64,000 nt of DNA from JAVVHH01 sp965276815 (GCA_965276815.1 CBDIBE010000011.1:558001-622000), one strand, 5' to 3'. Counted from the stretch's first letter, positions 1-9,500 are shown. Notes: generated from the sequence alone by a model not told the origin. Numbers and translations: made by a program.

Positions 1-786
1 CTGCTCCGGCACCAACCGGGCGCGGAGGGTTCCGAGCGCGACGGAAGCTGCGCCGAGTACGGCGAGCTTCACCGCCCAAAGCGCCGCCCCGGCCACCCAT
101 GCGTCGATCCAAGCCCCCGCCGGCGCCAGCCCGAACGGCAGCACCAGCGTCGCCAACAGCGACAGCACCGTCACCAGCCGGAGCTGGGCGGCAAATTGCA
201 GGATCGCCAGGTCCCGTCCCGCAAACCCGAGCATCAACGGTTCCCGCTCCGCCCCGGCCAGCAGGACGATCACCCCTGCGAACGCCGCCACGAGCAAAGG
301 CGCGTGCAGGCCGTTATCGCGCAGGGCCGTGGCAGCGGTGTCCAGGTTGCTGCTGCCGGTCGCGGCGGCCACGACGAGGATCAATACGAGGAGCGCCGGG
401 TCGGCGACGAGGCGGAGCACGGCCAGGCGCTGCCCGGCCAACCCGGCCAACCCGTCCCCGCACTCCAGCGCCGCCAGCAGCAGCGCCGCGCGGGACAAGG
501 CGAACAGCCCGGCCAACAACACCAGATCGGCCAGCGGCGCCGTCACCATGCCAAGGCCGAAGCTGGGCACCAGGAGAGCGGCGACCAGGCTCGCGCTCAG
601 GCTGAGCGCCGGCGCGACATCGAAAACCAAGCTGCGCTCCGGCCGCAGCACCGGCTTGCGATAAAGTTTGCGGAGGTCGCGCCAGGCTTGCCTCGGGTGC
701 GCCCGGCGCGCGAGCAAGCCAGCCAGCACGGGCGCCATCGACAGCACAAGCGCGAGGTGCACGAGAAGCGCGAGCCACCCGATCAC
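1..786 (-). CDS. hyfC: Hydrogenase-4 subunit C-like (NuoH/HyfC family) membrane protein, partial
   Basis: Partial gene. It starts at a GTG that overlaps the TGA of the upstream hyfB-like gene (GTGA) and stays open to the window edge, giving about 262 codons. The product is very hydrophobic. After the first helix there is a cytoplasmic loop with LRKLYRKPVLRPERS, matching the LRKL..K..v.PE loop of the NuoH/HycD/HyfC family, and later GLAGQRLAVLRLVADPALL and GAEREPLMLGF, also typical. The family forms the membrane arm that contacts the peripheral hydrogenase or dehydrogenase subunits. The four-base overlap implies translational coupling with the upstream subunit. The remaining subunits would lie beyond base 1. 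Family assignment is good; which peripheral enzyme it serves cannot be seen. Confidence 0.78.
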   Translation of the reverse strand, partial: MIGWLALLVHLALVLSMAPVLAGLLARRAHPRQAWRDLRKLYRKPVLRPERSLVFDVAPALSLSASLVAALLVPSFGLGMVTAPLADLVLLAGLFALSRAALLLAALECGDGLAGLAGQRLAVLRLVADPALLVLILVVAAATGSSNLDTAATALRDNGLHAPLLVAAFAGVIVLLAGAEREPLMLGFAGRDLAILQFAAQLRLVTVLSLLATLVLPFGLAPAGAWIDAWVAGAALWAVKLAVLGAASVALGTLRARLVPEQ

Positions 787-2243
787 CGCGCGGCCAACAC
801 GATCAGCACGAGGACGAGCGCCGCGGCCGCAACGCCCAGCCATTCGCGCAAGCGGGGCAAACGCGGTTCAGGCAGCGTCATGCGCGAAACGGCGAGGAGC
901 GCAGGCGCATAGAGCGCCAGGTTTGGGATGGAATGGACGCCACCCTGCCAAGCCGGCGCCCGCCGCACCGGGCTCCGGGTCGCCATCATGATGGCGACGC
1001 AGCCGCCGAGCAGCAACGCCGCAACGAGCAGGGGCGCCCACAGCGAGACTTCCACCAGCCCGGCGGGAACCAGACGCTGCAGCGCTGGCCGCACAAGCAG
1101 CAGCGCCTCCCCCGGCGCCACGCCCAACAGGATGCCGATGCCGGCCAGCACGATCGTCGCGATCCGCATTTCCATCGAAGATTCCGTCGCCGCCAGCATC
1201 CGCAATCCGAGCATCCGCAGCGCGGCCAGCGCGCCGAGCGCCACCGCCAGCCCGGCCGCCGCCACGGCGCAGGCGCAGCCGAATTGCAGGCCCACCCCGC
1301 CGATCCGGTTCGCGGCAAACAACGCCTGAAGCAACAAATAGAAGCTGGCGAATCCCACGCTGGGCGGCAGGGCGGCCAAGCCGGCCGCACCCAAAGCGGC
1401 CCAGCTCGCCGGCGCGCAGATCGAGAGCAAAGCGAGCGTCACCGCCTGGCCGAGGATCTGCAGCAAGGCCGCCTCCAGGCCCAGTGCTGCGACCGGCGGC
1501 AAGTCGGCCCCGCGCGCCGCCAACACCACGCCCAGCCCGGCGCAGGCCAGTCCGCCAGACAACACGGCCGACCCGGCGAGCATCGTGGCAAGCCTCTCCG
1601 CAACCGCCGCACGCCACCCGCCAAGCACCGCACCCACGAGGCCGAAGCAGACCACCACCACGCCCCACCAGACCGGCGTTGCCAGGCCGCTGAGATCAAG
1701 CGTGACCCGCGTCACTATATAGATGCCGAGCGCGGAGAATGCGGCCGAAAACGGACCGGCTTCAAGCCGCAACACGCCGCGCCACAGCGCAACGATTCCG
1801 GCCAGCGCGAGGAACAGCCCCGCTTGCGGCACCAAGCTGAAGCCGATAACGGAACAGAGCGCCCAAATCGGCAAAGAAACCGTGCGAACCCGTAAGACAA
1901 GGCAAAGCAACGCTAAGGCGAGCGCAAGCACGATGCCATTGTCCGCAAGCAGCACCAGCAGCATCGCGCCAATCGGCGCCGAACGTTCTCCGGCCAGCAC
2001 CGAAGCCGCCCCGGCGATCAGCACAGGCATCACCAGCCAACCGGACAACCCGTCAAGCCGGACCCGCAGCCCAGGCAAATCGACCTCCGCCGCTTCCGCC
2101 CCAAGCAATCCCGCGACCGCGACCCCCAAACCCAGCAAGCAGCACGCCACGCCCACCCGCCGCGCGATCACTTCGGGGAAGAACGCAGCCGCCGGTCCCA
2201 GCGCAAGCAGCACGACCGCCAACAGCAGCAAGGCATACGTCAT
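783..2243 (-). CDS. hyfB: Hydrogenase-4 subunit B-like (HyfB/NuoL-M-N related) membrane protein
   Basis: 486 residues, almost entirely transmembrane. Weak family landmarks are present: ALPPSVGFASFYLLLQALF resembles the LPPlnGF.sewLlLqal helix of HyfB/NuoM proteins, and AERLATMLAGSAVLSGGLAC resembles the 'kRllAysSi.n.G' helix. Its partner is the overlapping HyfC-like gene. Oddly, the protein has no lysine and only one histidine, so the TM7/TM8-type lysines that carry protons in antiporter-like subunits are missing, and the usual 'W.P.AHp.aPs' block is not recognisable. It may be a structural rather than pumping subunit. A palindromic repeat sits directly upstream (2256-2338), so it is probably the first gene of its transcript. 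Confidence 0.65.
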   Translation of the reverse strand: MTYALLLLAVVLLALGPAAAFFPEVIARRVGVACCLLGLGVAVAGLLGAEAAEVDLPGLRVRLDGLSGWLVMPVLIAGAASVLAGERSAPIGAMLLVLLADNGIVLALALALLCLVLRVRTVSLPIWALCSVIGFSLVPQAGLFLALAGIVALWRGVLRLEAGPFSAAFSALGIYIVTRVTLDLSGLATPVWWGVVVVCFGLVGAVLGGWRAAVAERLATMLAGSAVLSGGLACAGLGVVLAARGADLPPVAALGLEAALLQILGQAVTLALLSICAPASWAALGAAGLAALPPSVGFASFYLLLQALFAANRIGGVGLQFGCACAVAAAGLAVALGALAALRMLGLRMLAATESSMEMRIATIVLAGIGILLGVAPGEALLLVRPALQRLVPAGLVEVSLWAPLLVAALLLGGCVAIMMATRSPVRRAPAWQGGVHSIPNLALYAPALLAVSRMTLPEPRLPRLREWLGVAAAALVLVLIVLAAR

Positions 2244-2255
2244 GCCCTTCGAATG

Positions 2256-2338
2256 CCCTCTCCCTTGGGAAGAGGGTTGGGTGACGGCGCGTGACGCGCA
2301 AGCACGCTCACCCCGGCCCTCTCACGGAGGAAGAGGGA
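2256..2338. repeat. Paired CCCTCTC/GAGAGGG-type palindromic repeat
   Basis: Two short hairpins, CCCTCTCCC-ttgggaa-GAGGG and CCCTCTC-acggagga-AGAGGG, flank GGGTGACG...CGCTCACCC, so the whole unit is an imperfect inverted repeat. The same CCCTCTCC...GGAGAGGG(n)GGTGAGGG theme recurs at 27091-27122, and a weaker version at 53150-53207. It is a dispersed intergenic palindrome common in GC-rich proteobacteria and may double as a terminator for the aldo/keto reductase gene. Confidence 0.6.
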
Positions 2339-2355
2339 GATTGCCGGCGGGTTGG

Positions 2356-3156
2356 TCAAAGGATTTCGAGCGGCTGCTTGCGCTGGGGCGGCGGAAATGC
2401 CGCGTCCAGCTCCACCAGATCCTCCTTCTGCAGGACGATCGACCCAGCCGCCGCGTTCTGCCGCACATGCGCCGCATCCGCCGCCTTCGGGATTGCGACG
2501 ACGCCCGGCTCGCGCAGCGTCCAAGCAATCGCGATCTGCGCCGGCGTCACCCCATGCCGCGAAGCGACCGCCTGCAGCGCCGGCGACCGCAGCATCCGCC
2601 CGCCCTGCCCCACCGGCGAGTACGCCATCACCGGCATCCCACGCCCGCCGCACCAAGGCAGCAGATCATACTCGATCCCGCGTGCGCCCAGATTGTACAG
2701 GACCTGGTCGGTGAAGCACTCCGCCGGCACTTCCGCCATATCGTCCGCGTCGAAATTCGAAACTCCCCAGTGACGGATTTTCCCCGCGTCGCGCAGCGCC
2801 TCGAACGCCTCGGCCGTCTCCGCGACCGGCGTGCCGCCCTGCCAGTGCAGCAGATAGAGGTCGATCACGTCCGTCCGCAGCCGCTGCAGGCTGCGCTCGC
2901 ACGCCTTCGGCACCCCGGCCCGGCTGGCATTGTGCGGATACACCTTGCTCACCAGGAACACCTGGTCGCGCTGGCCGGCGATCGCCTCGGCGACGACCTC
3001 CTCCGCCCTTCCCTCGCCATACATCTCGGCCGTATCGATCAAGCTCATGCCCAATTCGATCCCGAGCCGAAGGGCCGCAATCTCCTGCGCGCGGCGCCCG
3101 CGGTCCTCGCCCATGTGCCAGGTCCCCTGGCCCAGGCGAGGCATGGCATCAAGCAT
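2356..3156 (-). CDS. Aldo/keto reductase
   Basis: 266 residues; NADPH-dependent carbonyl reductase of the TIM-barrel AKR superfamily. Seen: RLGQGTWHMGED at the N-terminus, LIDTAEMYGEGRAEE (catalytic Asp and Tyr), VFLVSKVYPHN (catalytic Lys) and LYLLHWQG (His), so the tetrad is complete. WGVSNFD, MAYSPVGQGG, TPAQIAIAWTL and VVAIPKA follow in the usual order. The start chosen is the ATG at 3156, which overlaps the TGA of the dipeptidase gene by 8 bases; it gives a normal AKR beginning, whereas the upstream extension is not AKR-like. It is the last gene of a dipeptidase/BKACE cluster. Substrate unknown. Confidence 0.9.
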   Translation of the reverse strand: MLDAMPRLGQGTWHMGEDRGRRAQEIAALRLGIELGMSLIDTAEMYGEGRAEEVVAEAIAGQRDQVFLVSKVYPHNASRAGVPKACERSLQRLRTDVIDLYLLHWQGGTPVAETAEAFEALRDAGKIRHWGVSNFDADDMAEVPAECFTDQVLYNLGARGIEYDLLPWCGGRGMPVMAYSPVGQGGRMLRSPALQAVASRHGVTPAQIAIAWTLREPGVVAIPKAADAAHVRQNAAAGSIVLQKEDLVELDAAFPPPQRKQPLEIL

Positions 3157-4180
3157 CGGCGGCCTCCTCGGCGATGCGCAGCAGCCGGAGGAAATTGCCG
3201 CCCCACAGCGCCGCGATCTCGGTTGCCCCATAACCGCGGCGCACCAGCTCGGCCGTCAGATTGAGGCTATCGGCCGCGTCATACCAGTCGGAGAACCCGC
3301 CGCCGCCGTCGAAATCCGAGCTGATCCCGGCATGCGCCAGCCCGACCCGGCGGACCACGTAATCCACATGATTGACATAGTCGGCCACCGTGACCGCATC
3401 GCCCTTCGCACCCTGCTTGAGGAAGCTCGGTACGGCGGTGATGTTGACCATCCCGCCGCAATCGCGCAGCGCGTCCAGCATCAGATCGTCCACGTTGCGC
3501 GGCACGTTGCACAACGCCCGCACACAGGAATGCGTCGCCAGCACCGGCGTCTTGGACAGCATCGCCGCCTGCAGCGCGGCCTGCTGCGAAACATGCGAAA
3601 TATCCACCAGCATGCCGAGCCGGTTCAGCTCGCCGACCGCCGCCTTTCCCAACTCGGACAGCCCGCCATGCAGCGTTTCGGCGTCGCCCAGATCCGCCCG
3701 CGGATTGCTGCTATCGGCCAGCGCGTTATGGCCGTTATGGGTGAGCGTCAGGTAACGCGCGCCCTTGGCGCGGAACTGCGCCAGCAACCCAAGATCCTCG
3801 CCGATCGAGTGCCCGTTCTCCACCACCGGAATGACCGCCAGCACCCCGTCCTGGCGCGCCTGCTCGATCGCGTCAGCGGTGGTGGTCACGCGCGCGGTGA
3901 TGCCGTTCTCGGTCTTGCCCATCGCATTGATCGCATCGAGCATGCCGAGCGCCCGCTCCGTCGCCGCGCCCCAGCCGGCCGGCGTCCGCGGCCCCTGCGG
4001 CACATAAGCCGCGAAACAGCCGGCGCCGAGCCCGCCCGCCCGCATCTTCGGCAGATCGACCCGGCGCGCGCCGGGTCCGCGTGGCCGGGTCTCGAACGCG
4101 TCCGGCCCGGTCGGCCATGGGATGTCGATATGCGTATCGATCGTGACCAAGCTCGCGTGCAGTGCGGCGGTGTCTTGCAA
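3149..4180 (-). CDS. Membrane dipeptidase (peptidase M19, renal dipeptidase family)
   Basis: About 343 residues; zinc-dependent dipeptidase of the amidohydrolase fold. Metal-binding motifs are in order: TIDTHIDIPW (HxD) near the N-terminus, VVENGHSIGED (bridging Glu region), LVDISHVS, ATHSCVRAL, and GISSDFDGGGG near the C-terminus. No ATG suits the 5' end. A TTG at 4180, three bases after the BKACE stop, gives LQDTAALHASLVTIDTH and is the likeliest start; an alternative within a few codons is possible. It lies between BKACE and the aldo/keto reductase with near-zero spacing, so the three are probably one transcript. Many M19 homologues act on unusual dipeptides or lactones, so the substrate is open. 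Confidence 0.88.
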   Translation of the reverse strand: MQDTAALHASLVTIDTHIDIPWPTGPDAFETRPRGPGARRVDLPKMRAGGLGAGCFAAYVPQGPRTPAGWGAATERALGMLDAINAMGKTENGITARVTTTADAIEQARQDGVLAVIPVVENGHSIGEDLGLLAQFRAKGARYLTLTHNGHNALADSSNPRADLGDAETLHGGLSELGKAAVGELNRLGMLVDISHVSQQAALQAAMLSKTPVLATHSCVRALCNVPRNVDDLMLDALRDCGGMVNITAVPSFLKQGAKGDAVTVADYVNHVDYVVRRVGLAHAGISSDFDGGGGFSDWYDAADSLNLTAELVRRGYGATEIAALWGGNFLRLLRIAEEAADA

Positions 4181-4182
4181 TG

Positions 4183-5112
4183 TCAGAACCCCACCCGGTC
4201 GCCACCTTTGAGATGCAGGATCGCCCGCGCCTCCGCCGGCGTTGCGATCTCCAGGCTCAGCTCCTCCAGGATGCGGCGGATCTTGGCGACCTGCTCGGCA
4301 TTCGAGGACGCCAGCTTGCCTTTGCCGATATACAGGCTGTCCTCGAGCCCCACGCGGACATTGCCGCCGTTGAGCCCGGCCATCGTGGTGAACGCCATCT
4401 GATGCCGCCCCGCGGCCAGCACCGACCAGACGTAATCCGCCCCGAACAGCCGGTCCGCCGTCTCCTTCATGAACAGCAGATTGCGCGGCTCGGCGCCGAT
4501 GCCGCCAAGGATGCCGAAGATGGTCTGCACAAACAACGGCGGCTCGACGATCTTGCGCTCCAGGCAATAGGCCAGATTGTAGAGATGGCCGACATCGTAG
4601 CACTCGAACTCGAACCGCGTGCCGTGCCCGCGCCCAAGCTGCTGCACGATGCCTTCAATATCGCGGAAAGTATTGCGGAAGATGTGATTGTCGGTCGCCT
4701 CCAGATACGGCCTCTCCCAATCGTATTTCCAGCTCTTCACCCGGTTGCCGGCATTGCTGATATTGAAGTTCATCGAGCCCATGTTGAGGCTACACATCTC
4801 CGGCTTGGCCTGCAGCGGCGCGGCGAGCCGCTCTTCCAGCGACATCTTCAGCCCGCCGCCGGTGGTGATGTTCACCACGGCGTCGGTCGATTGCTTGATG
4901 ATCGGCAGGAAACGCATGAACACCGCCGGGTCCGGCGTCGGCTCGCCATCTTCCGGGTTGCGGGCGTGCAGGTGGATGATCGCCGCTCCGGCCTGCGCGG
5001 CCTCGATGCTGCTCTGCGCGATTTGCTCGGGCGTGATCGGCAGGGCGTCGGACATGCTGGGGGTATGGATCGCGCCGGTGACGGCGCAACTGATGATCAC
5101 CTTGTCAGCCAT
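4183..5112 (-). CDS. BKACE family 3-keto acid cleavage enzyme (DUF849)
   Basis: 309 residues. BKACE enzymes condense a beta-keto acid with acetyl-CoA, giving acetoacetate and a new acyl-CoA; the prototype (Kce) acts in lysine fermentation. Seen: KVIISCAVTGAIHTPSMS at the start (the 'TGa.htPs' motif), AAIIHLHARNPEDG with the metal-binding HxH, VNITTGGG, GNVRVGLEDSLY and AEQVAKIRRI near the end. The ATG at 5112 is preceded by GGAGGG with a 6-base spacer, so it is preferred over two upstream ATGs. It is the first gene of the BKACE-dipeptidase-AKR cluster. Its substrate class cannot be assigned by eye. Confidence 0.88.
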   Translation of the reverse strand: MADKVIISCAVTGAIHTPSMSDALPITPEQIAQSSIEAAQAGAAIIHLHARNPEDGEPTPDPAVFMRFLPIIKQSTDAVVNITTGGGLKMSLEERLAAPLQAKPEMCSLNMGSMNFNISNAGNRVKSWKYDWERPYLEATDNHIFRNTFRDIEGIVQQLGRGHGTRFEFECYDVGHLYNLAYCLERKIVEPPLFVQTIFGILGGIGAEPRNLLFMKETADRLFGADYVWSVLAAGRHQMAFTTMAGLNGGNVRVGLEDSLYIGKGKLASSNAEQVAKIRRILEELSLEIATPAEARAILHLKGGDRVGF

Positions 5113-5167
5113 GGCGTTCCCTCCAGACATTGCCGGCCGATCCTGCACCGCGGCGGCCCCGTAGGCT

Positions 5168-5196
5168 AGACCGCCACCCTGTCAGGGCGGCGGTCT
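5168..5196. repeat. Imperfect hairpin with CTAGACC/GGTCT ends
   Basis: AGACCGCC-a-CCCT-gtc-AGGG-c-GGCGGTCT forms a 12-bp stem with one mismatch and a 3-base loop. It lies 55 bases upstream of the BKACE start, in the gap that follows the sensor kinase gene. The outer CTAGACC/GGTCT edges resemble the ends of the 105-bp elements at 42291 and 59291. It may be a member or fragment of that family, or an intrinsic terminator without a clear T tract. Confidence 0.5.
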
Positions 5197-5253
5197 GGCT
5201 ATTTGGCTGGCGAGCAACTTTGTCGCGATTACATTCAGGGCGACGGTGCTCTG

Positions 5254-5304
5254 GTGTCCCGAATCAGAAATTCGCTGGGCGAATTTCTGATTCAAAGTGG
5301 ACAC
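5254..5304. repeat. REP-like palindrome 1 of a tandem pair
   Basis: GTGTCC, then a perfect 15-bp stem (GAATCAGAAATTCGC / GCGAATTTCTGATTC) with a TGG loop, then GGACAC pairing with the outer GTGTCC across a short asymmetric bulge. The core is AT-rich for this genome. It shares TCAGAARTTCGCYGG with the next palindrome, 18 bases downstream, so the two are diverged copies of one family. Confidence 0.75.
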
Positions 5305-5321
5305 TAGCTCTCTGATTTTGC

Positions 5322-5381
5322 AGTGTGCCGACCGTTCAGAAGTTCGCCGGCCTCGCCGGCGAACTTCTGAACCGGCACACT
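5322..5381. repeat. REP-like palindrome 2 of a tandem pair
   Basis: AGTGTGCCG, a 3-base bulge, an 18-bp perfect stem (GTTCAGAAGTTCGCCGGC / GCCGGCGAACTTCTGAAC) with a CTC loop, then CGGCACACT closing the outer arm: 27 paired bases in all. Its right edge, ACACTAG, overlaps the kinase gene and supplies two bases of that gene's TAG stop (5380-5382). Confidence 0.78.
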
Positions 5382-6534
5382 AGGGACGCTCACCGCTGAA
5401 CTTCACCAGGAAACAGGTGTGGCCGCGGGTCCGGTCGATCTCCAGGCAGCCAAGGCCATGCTGGCTCAGCAGCCCGGTCACGATACGCATGCCGAGGCCC
5501 TTGCTGTCGCGCGGCGAGAAGTCGGCGGGCAGCCCGGTTCCCTCATCCTCGACGGTCAAGACCGCGCCCGGCCCGGACCGCTCGAGCGACACGGCAATCG
5601 TTCCGGTACCGTATTTGAGCGAATTGGTCAGCAGCTCGACGAGGATCAGGCCGAAGGTCGGCGCCTCGGCGGTGGGCCAGGCGATGCTATCGGCATCGAA
5701 CACGATCTCCCGGTTGCCGGGGACGCCCGCTTGGCTGGCTTTGACGTCCTCGAGTAGCTGGCCGAGATACGTCGCCAGATCCACCCCCACTGACCCCACC
5801 TGGTAGAGGTGTTCGTGCACCGCGCCGAAAGCGCGTATCCGGTCGGCGCTCTGCCGCAACGGAGCTGCGGCCGCCGGGCCCAGCCCGCGCGCCTGCAACA
5901 GCAGGAGCGACTGCACCGTGGCGAGGCTGTTCTTGACCCTGTGATGCACCTCCTGCAGCAGCAGCGCCTTCTCGGCCAGGGCGACATTGCGCTCCTCGAC
6001 GGCCAGCCGCAGCTCGAGTTGCGCCATCACCTGCCGCGCCAACGCCGCCAGCGTGCGCCGCTGCTTATCGGTCAGCCCCGCCGGGCGCGGCTGATGGTCC
6101 AGCACGCAGATCGTACCCAGCTTTTGGCCCGCCGCCGTCTCCAGCGGCACCCCCGCATAGAAGCGCAGCTTCGGACCGGAGGTAACGAACTCGCTGCTGC
6201 TGAAGCGCGGGTCCCCCGCCAGGTCCGGCACGACGAAGATCCCGGACGTCCTGATCGCATGCGCGCAGACCGACTGCTCGATCGGCGTCTCGCGCGCGCC
6301 GAGGCCGAATTCGGCCGCGAACCACTGCCGTTTGGCATCGACGAAGCTCACGAGTGCGATCGGCGCCGCACAGATCTCGGCCGCGATCTCGACGAAGTCC
6401 GTGAACAGGGCCTTAGTCGGCGTATCCAGGATTTGATATTGCCGGAGGGCGGCGAGCCGAGCGTCCTCAGCCCGGACTGAGCCCGGGTCCAGCCCATTGT
6501 CCCGCTTCAAAGACATCCTCGAACCATCCCTCAT
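5380..6534 (-). CDS. GAF domain sensor histidine kinase (HisKA_2 type)
   Basis: 384 residues, no membrane segment, so probably cytoplasmic. Residues about 30-175 form a GAF sensor domain (LRQYQILDTPT, CAHAIRTSGIFVVPDL, FYAGVPLETAAGQKLGTICV). Next comes a HisKA_2 phosphoacceptor, LLLQEVHHRVKNSLATVQSL, with the phosphorylated His in HHRVKN. The C-terminal ATPase domain has ELLTNSLKYG (N box), VEDEGTGLP (G1) and GLGMRIVTGL (G2). Kinases of this class in alphaproteobacteria often feed PhyR-type or single-domain regulators, but no response regulator is adjacent. An alternative start is the ATG at 6516, preceded by GAGGGA. The stop codon overlaps the palindrome at 5322-5381. Confidence 0.9.
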   Translation of the reverse strand: MRDGSRMSLKRDNGLDPGSVRAEDARLAALRQYQILDTPTKALFTDFVEIAAEICAAPIALVSFVDAKRQWFAAEFGLGARETPIEQSVCAHAIRTSGIFVVPDLAGDPRFSSSEFVTSGPKLRFYAGVPLETAAGQKLGTICVLDHQPRPAGLTDKQRRTLAALARQVMAQLELRLAVEERNVALAEKALLLQEVHHRVKNSLATVQSLLLLQARGLGPAAAAPLRQSADRIRAFGAVHEHLYQVGSVGVDLATYLGQLLEDVKASQAGVPGNREIVFDADSIAWPTAEAPTFGLILVELLTNSLKYGTGTIAVSLERSGPGAVLTVEDEGTGLPADFSPRDSKGLGMRIVTGLLSQHGLGCLEIDRTRGHTCFLVKFSGERP

Positions 6535-6579
6535 ACCTATAGGATGGTCGCGCCGCAGTCGATACCGGCGATCGATCGG

Positions 6580-9500
6580 TCAAGGCGCCAGCGCTATCCC
6601 GTCGAGCCAGGGATGCGCCCGGTTGGCCGGGTCCTCGAGGCGCTGGCGCAGGCAGGCGGCCAGCGGTGCCAGGCCCAACTCTTCGGCCTGCGCCAGCGCG
6701 GTCCGGAACAGGATCGGCGCCCGGTCTTCCTCGCCGCAGCGCCGCGCCACCTCGCCGAGCAGCCCGGTGGCATAAGCCTCGGCACCCGGCTCCTTGATCC
6801 GGATCGCGAGGTCGCGCGCCCGCGTGGCCGCATTGGCGGCCGCCTCGTGGTCGCCCCGCATCAGCTCCGCCTGCGCGAGAATGGCCAGCCGCATCGGATG
6901 CAGGGCGAGGAAGCCCATCCGTTCCGCCTCCTCGACTGCCTCGCGCGCCCGCGCCACCCCGGTTTCGGCCCGGCCAGACTCCGCATAGGCCAGCGCCAGG
7001 AACCCGGCGGCCACCGGCCGCAGCAGGCGCATATCGGCGTTCACGCAGGCCTCGTAGGCCTTTTCTAAGTCATCGACCGCCTCGTGCGGCTTGCCCTCGG
7101 CGGTCAGCACGACCCCTGCGGCCGTGTGCACCCAAATCCAGTGCTGCCGCAGTCCCGAGCTTTCGGAATATCTGATCGCCTCGTCGAGCGCCCGCCTCGC
7201 TTCGCCGAACGCACCCGCAGCCGCATTCGCACGCGCCAGATAGCTGAGCGACGTCACGGCCAAGCCGGCATCCAGCCCATAGCGGCCGGCGCGCGGCGGC
7301 GACTGGCCGAGATGGTCGAGCACCTCGCGCAACGCGGCGATGATCGCCGGGATGCGGCTGCCGGCAAGGTGCACCAAAGCCGACTGGAACTGCGCCCGGA
7401 CGGCCAGGTCACGGTCCTCATGCCGGCGGGCGATGCGGCGCACCTCCTCGGCGGCCGACTCTGCTGCATCGGGCTCGCCGGACAGCCACAGCACGTGGCT
7501 GCGCAAGGCATGGCTGTGCCCGAGCCGCTCGTGGTTGCCGTGCCGCCCCGCCAGCTCGGCAGCCTCCTCCAAATGCGGGCGCAGCGCGTGCACATGGCCC
7601 AGCTTGAACAGCGGCTCGCGCAAGGCGATGTGCAGCGCGAGCTGCGTGCGCTCCTTCTCCTCGCTGTCCGGCGAGCGCGACGCCGCGTGCAGCGCCTGTT
7701 TATAGAAGCGCGCCGCCTCCGGATTGGCGTAGCGGCCCTCCGCGCGCGACGCTGCGGTCCGGGAATAGGCGATCGCTTTCGGCCAGGCCTCGGCTTGGGT
7801 CGCATGGTCGGCCAGCAGGTCCGATTCCGCCTCGCCGCGGCCAAGCCGCTCCAGCGCCTCCAGCACCGCCCCATGCATCCGCACCCGGCTGCGCAACAGG
7901 ATGCCGTTGTACGCGGCTTCACGGATCAGCCCGTGGCGGAACGCGTAGCGCGGCGCCGCCGGCGCTTCGGCGCTGCCCGCCTGCACCAGGAACCCGCCGG
8001 CGCAGAGCCGGTCCAGCACACCGTCGAGCTCGTCGGCGCCCAGGGGCACCACCATGCGCAGCAGCTCCGCCGGCACCGTGGTCCCGACCACCGACGCCGC
8101 TTGCAGCACGTCCTTGTGCACGTCGATCAGCCGGTCCACGCGCGCATCGAGCAGGCCGCGCAGGCTGTCCGGCACCCGCAATACGGCCACCGGACGCTCG
8201 AGCCGGAACCGGTCGCCGTCCCGCACCAGCTCGCCCGTGTCCACCAGCGATTGCAGACATTCCTCGATGAACAGCGGATTGCCCTGCGTGTGTTCGATCA
8301 GCTTGCGCTCGAGCGCCGGCACCTCGGGACCCGGCAGCAGCAGGCTGTCCAGCAAAGCATGCGTGCCCCGCTCGTCCAGCGACGACATCTGGCATTGTTT
8401 CCAGTGCCGCGGATCGGTGAACGGCGTGTCCGGCGGGCGCTCCGTCGCGATCGCCAGCATCCGCTGCCCGGGCACCGCCAGACCGAGCCGCTGGACCACA
8501 TCCGCACTCTCCGGATCGAGCCAATGCGCGTCCTCGACGACGACCGCCGCCGGGCGCCGCACGCTCGCGTGCTGGATCGAGCGGGACGCGGCGGCCACCG
8601 TCCGCTCCCGCCGCTCGCGCGCCTCGAGCCGGTTCCAGTCCGCCGGCGGCGCGAGCCCGAGGAGGGCGGAAAGCGGGGTCAGCAGCTCCTGCTCCGCGCG
8701 CTCCTCCGGCAGCCCCAGCCCGGCCAGCACCTTCTCACGGCGCAGCTCCGGACCATCCTCCGGCTCCAAGCCGAACACCGCGCCGAGCAATTCGCCGACG
8801 ACCGCATAGCTGGTCCGGCGATGCGCGACCGCCTCGGCCCGCGATAGCGCCCAGCCTTCCGGCAGCCGCTCGGTGGTGAATTCGTTCACCAGGCGCGACT
8901 TGCCGCACCCCGCTTCGGCAATGACCCGCACCGCCTGCGCCTCGCCGGACACGGCGTCGTCCAGCGCCTGCTGCAATTGCTGCATCTCCCGCTCGCGGCC
9001 GACGAAACCCGGTTTTTGCGGCGCCCGGCGCGACCGCGACGGCAGCACGCGCAGCAGCTCGAACGCCGCCACGGTCTCGTCGAGCCCCTTGACCTGAATC
9101 TGGCCGAGCGCGTTCACCTCCGCCCGGCCGCCGGCCAATCCCAGCGTCGCCGCGGTCAACACGACCTGGTCCGGCCCGGCCACCTGTTCCATGCGCGACG
9201 CCATGTGCACCGGCTCGCCGGCGGCGCTGTAATGCAGCCCGACATCGCCCGGCACCGCGCGGACCACCACCTCGCCCGAGCTCAACCCCACCCGGACCTC
9301 GACCCGCGGCCGCACTTTCTCTGCTATGGCGGTGCGCATCGCCAGCGCCGCCGCGCAGGCTTCGGCCGCATGGTCCTCGAGCGCGAACGGCGCCCCGAAC
9401 AGCGCCATGATGCCGTCGCCCATCACCTGGTTGACGACGCCGCCGAACTGCCGGACGGCGTCCCCCATCTGGGCAACGACCAGGCCGAGCACCTCGCCCG

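Noticed and set aside
61..1000. Several long open frames on the plus strand opposite the hydrogenase-like genes
   Set aside because: They are Arg/Ala/Pro-rich, lack family motifs and run antisense to well-supported membrane proteins; long antisense frames are expected at this GC content.
5168..5381. Possible CRISPR or attachment site from the run of palindromes
   Set aside because: Units are palindromic hairpins of different sequence and size with no regular spacers, no cas genes and no integrase.
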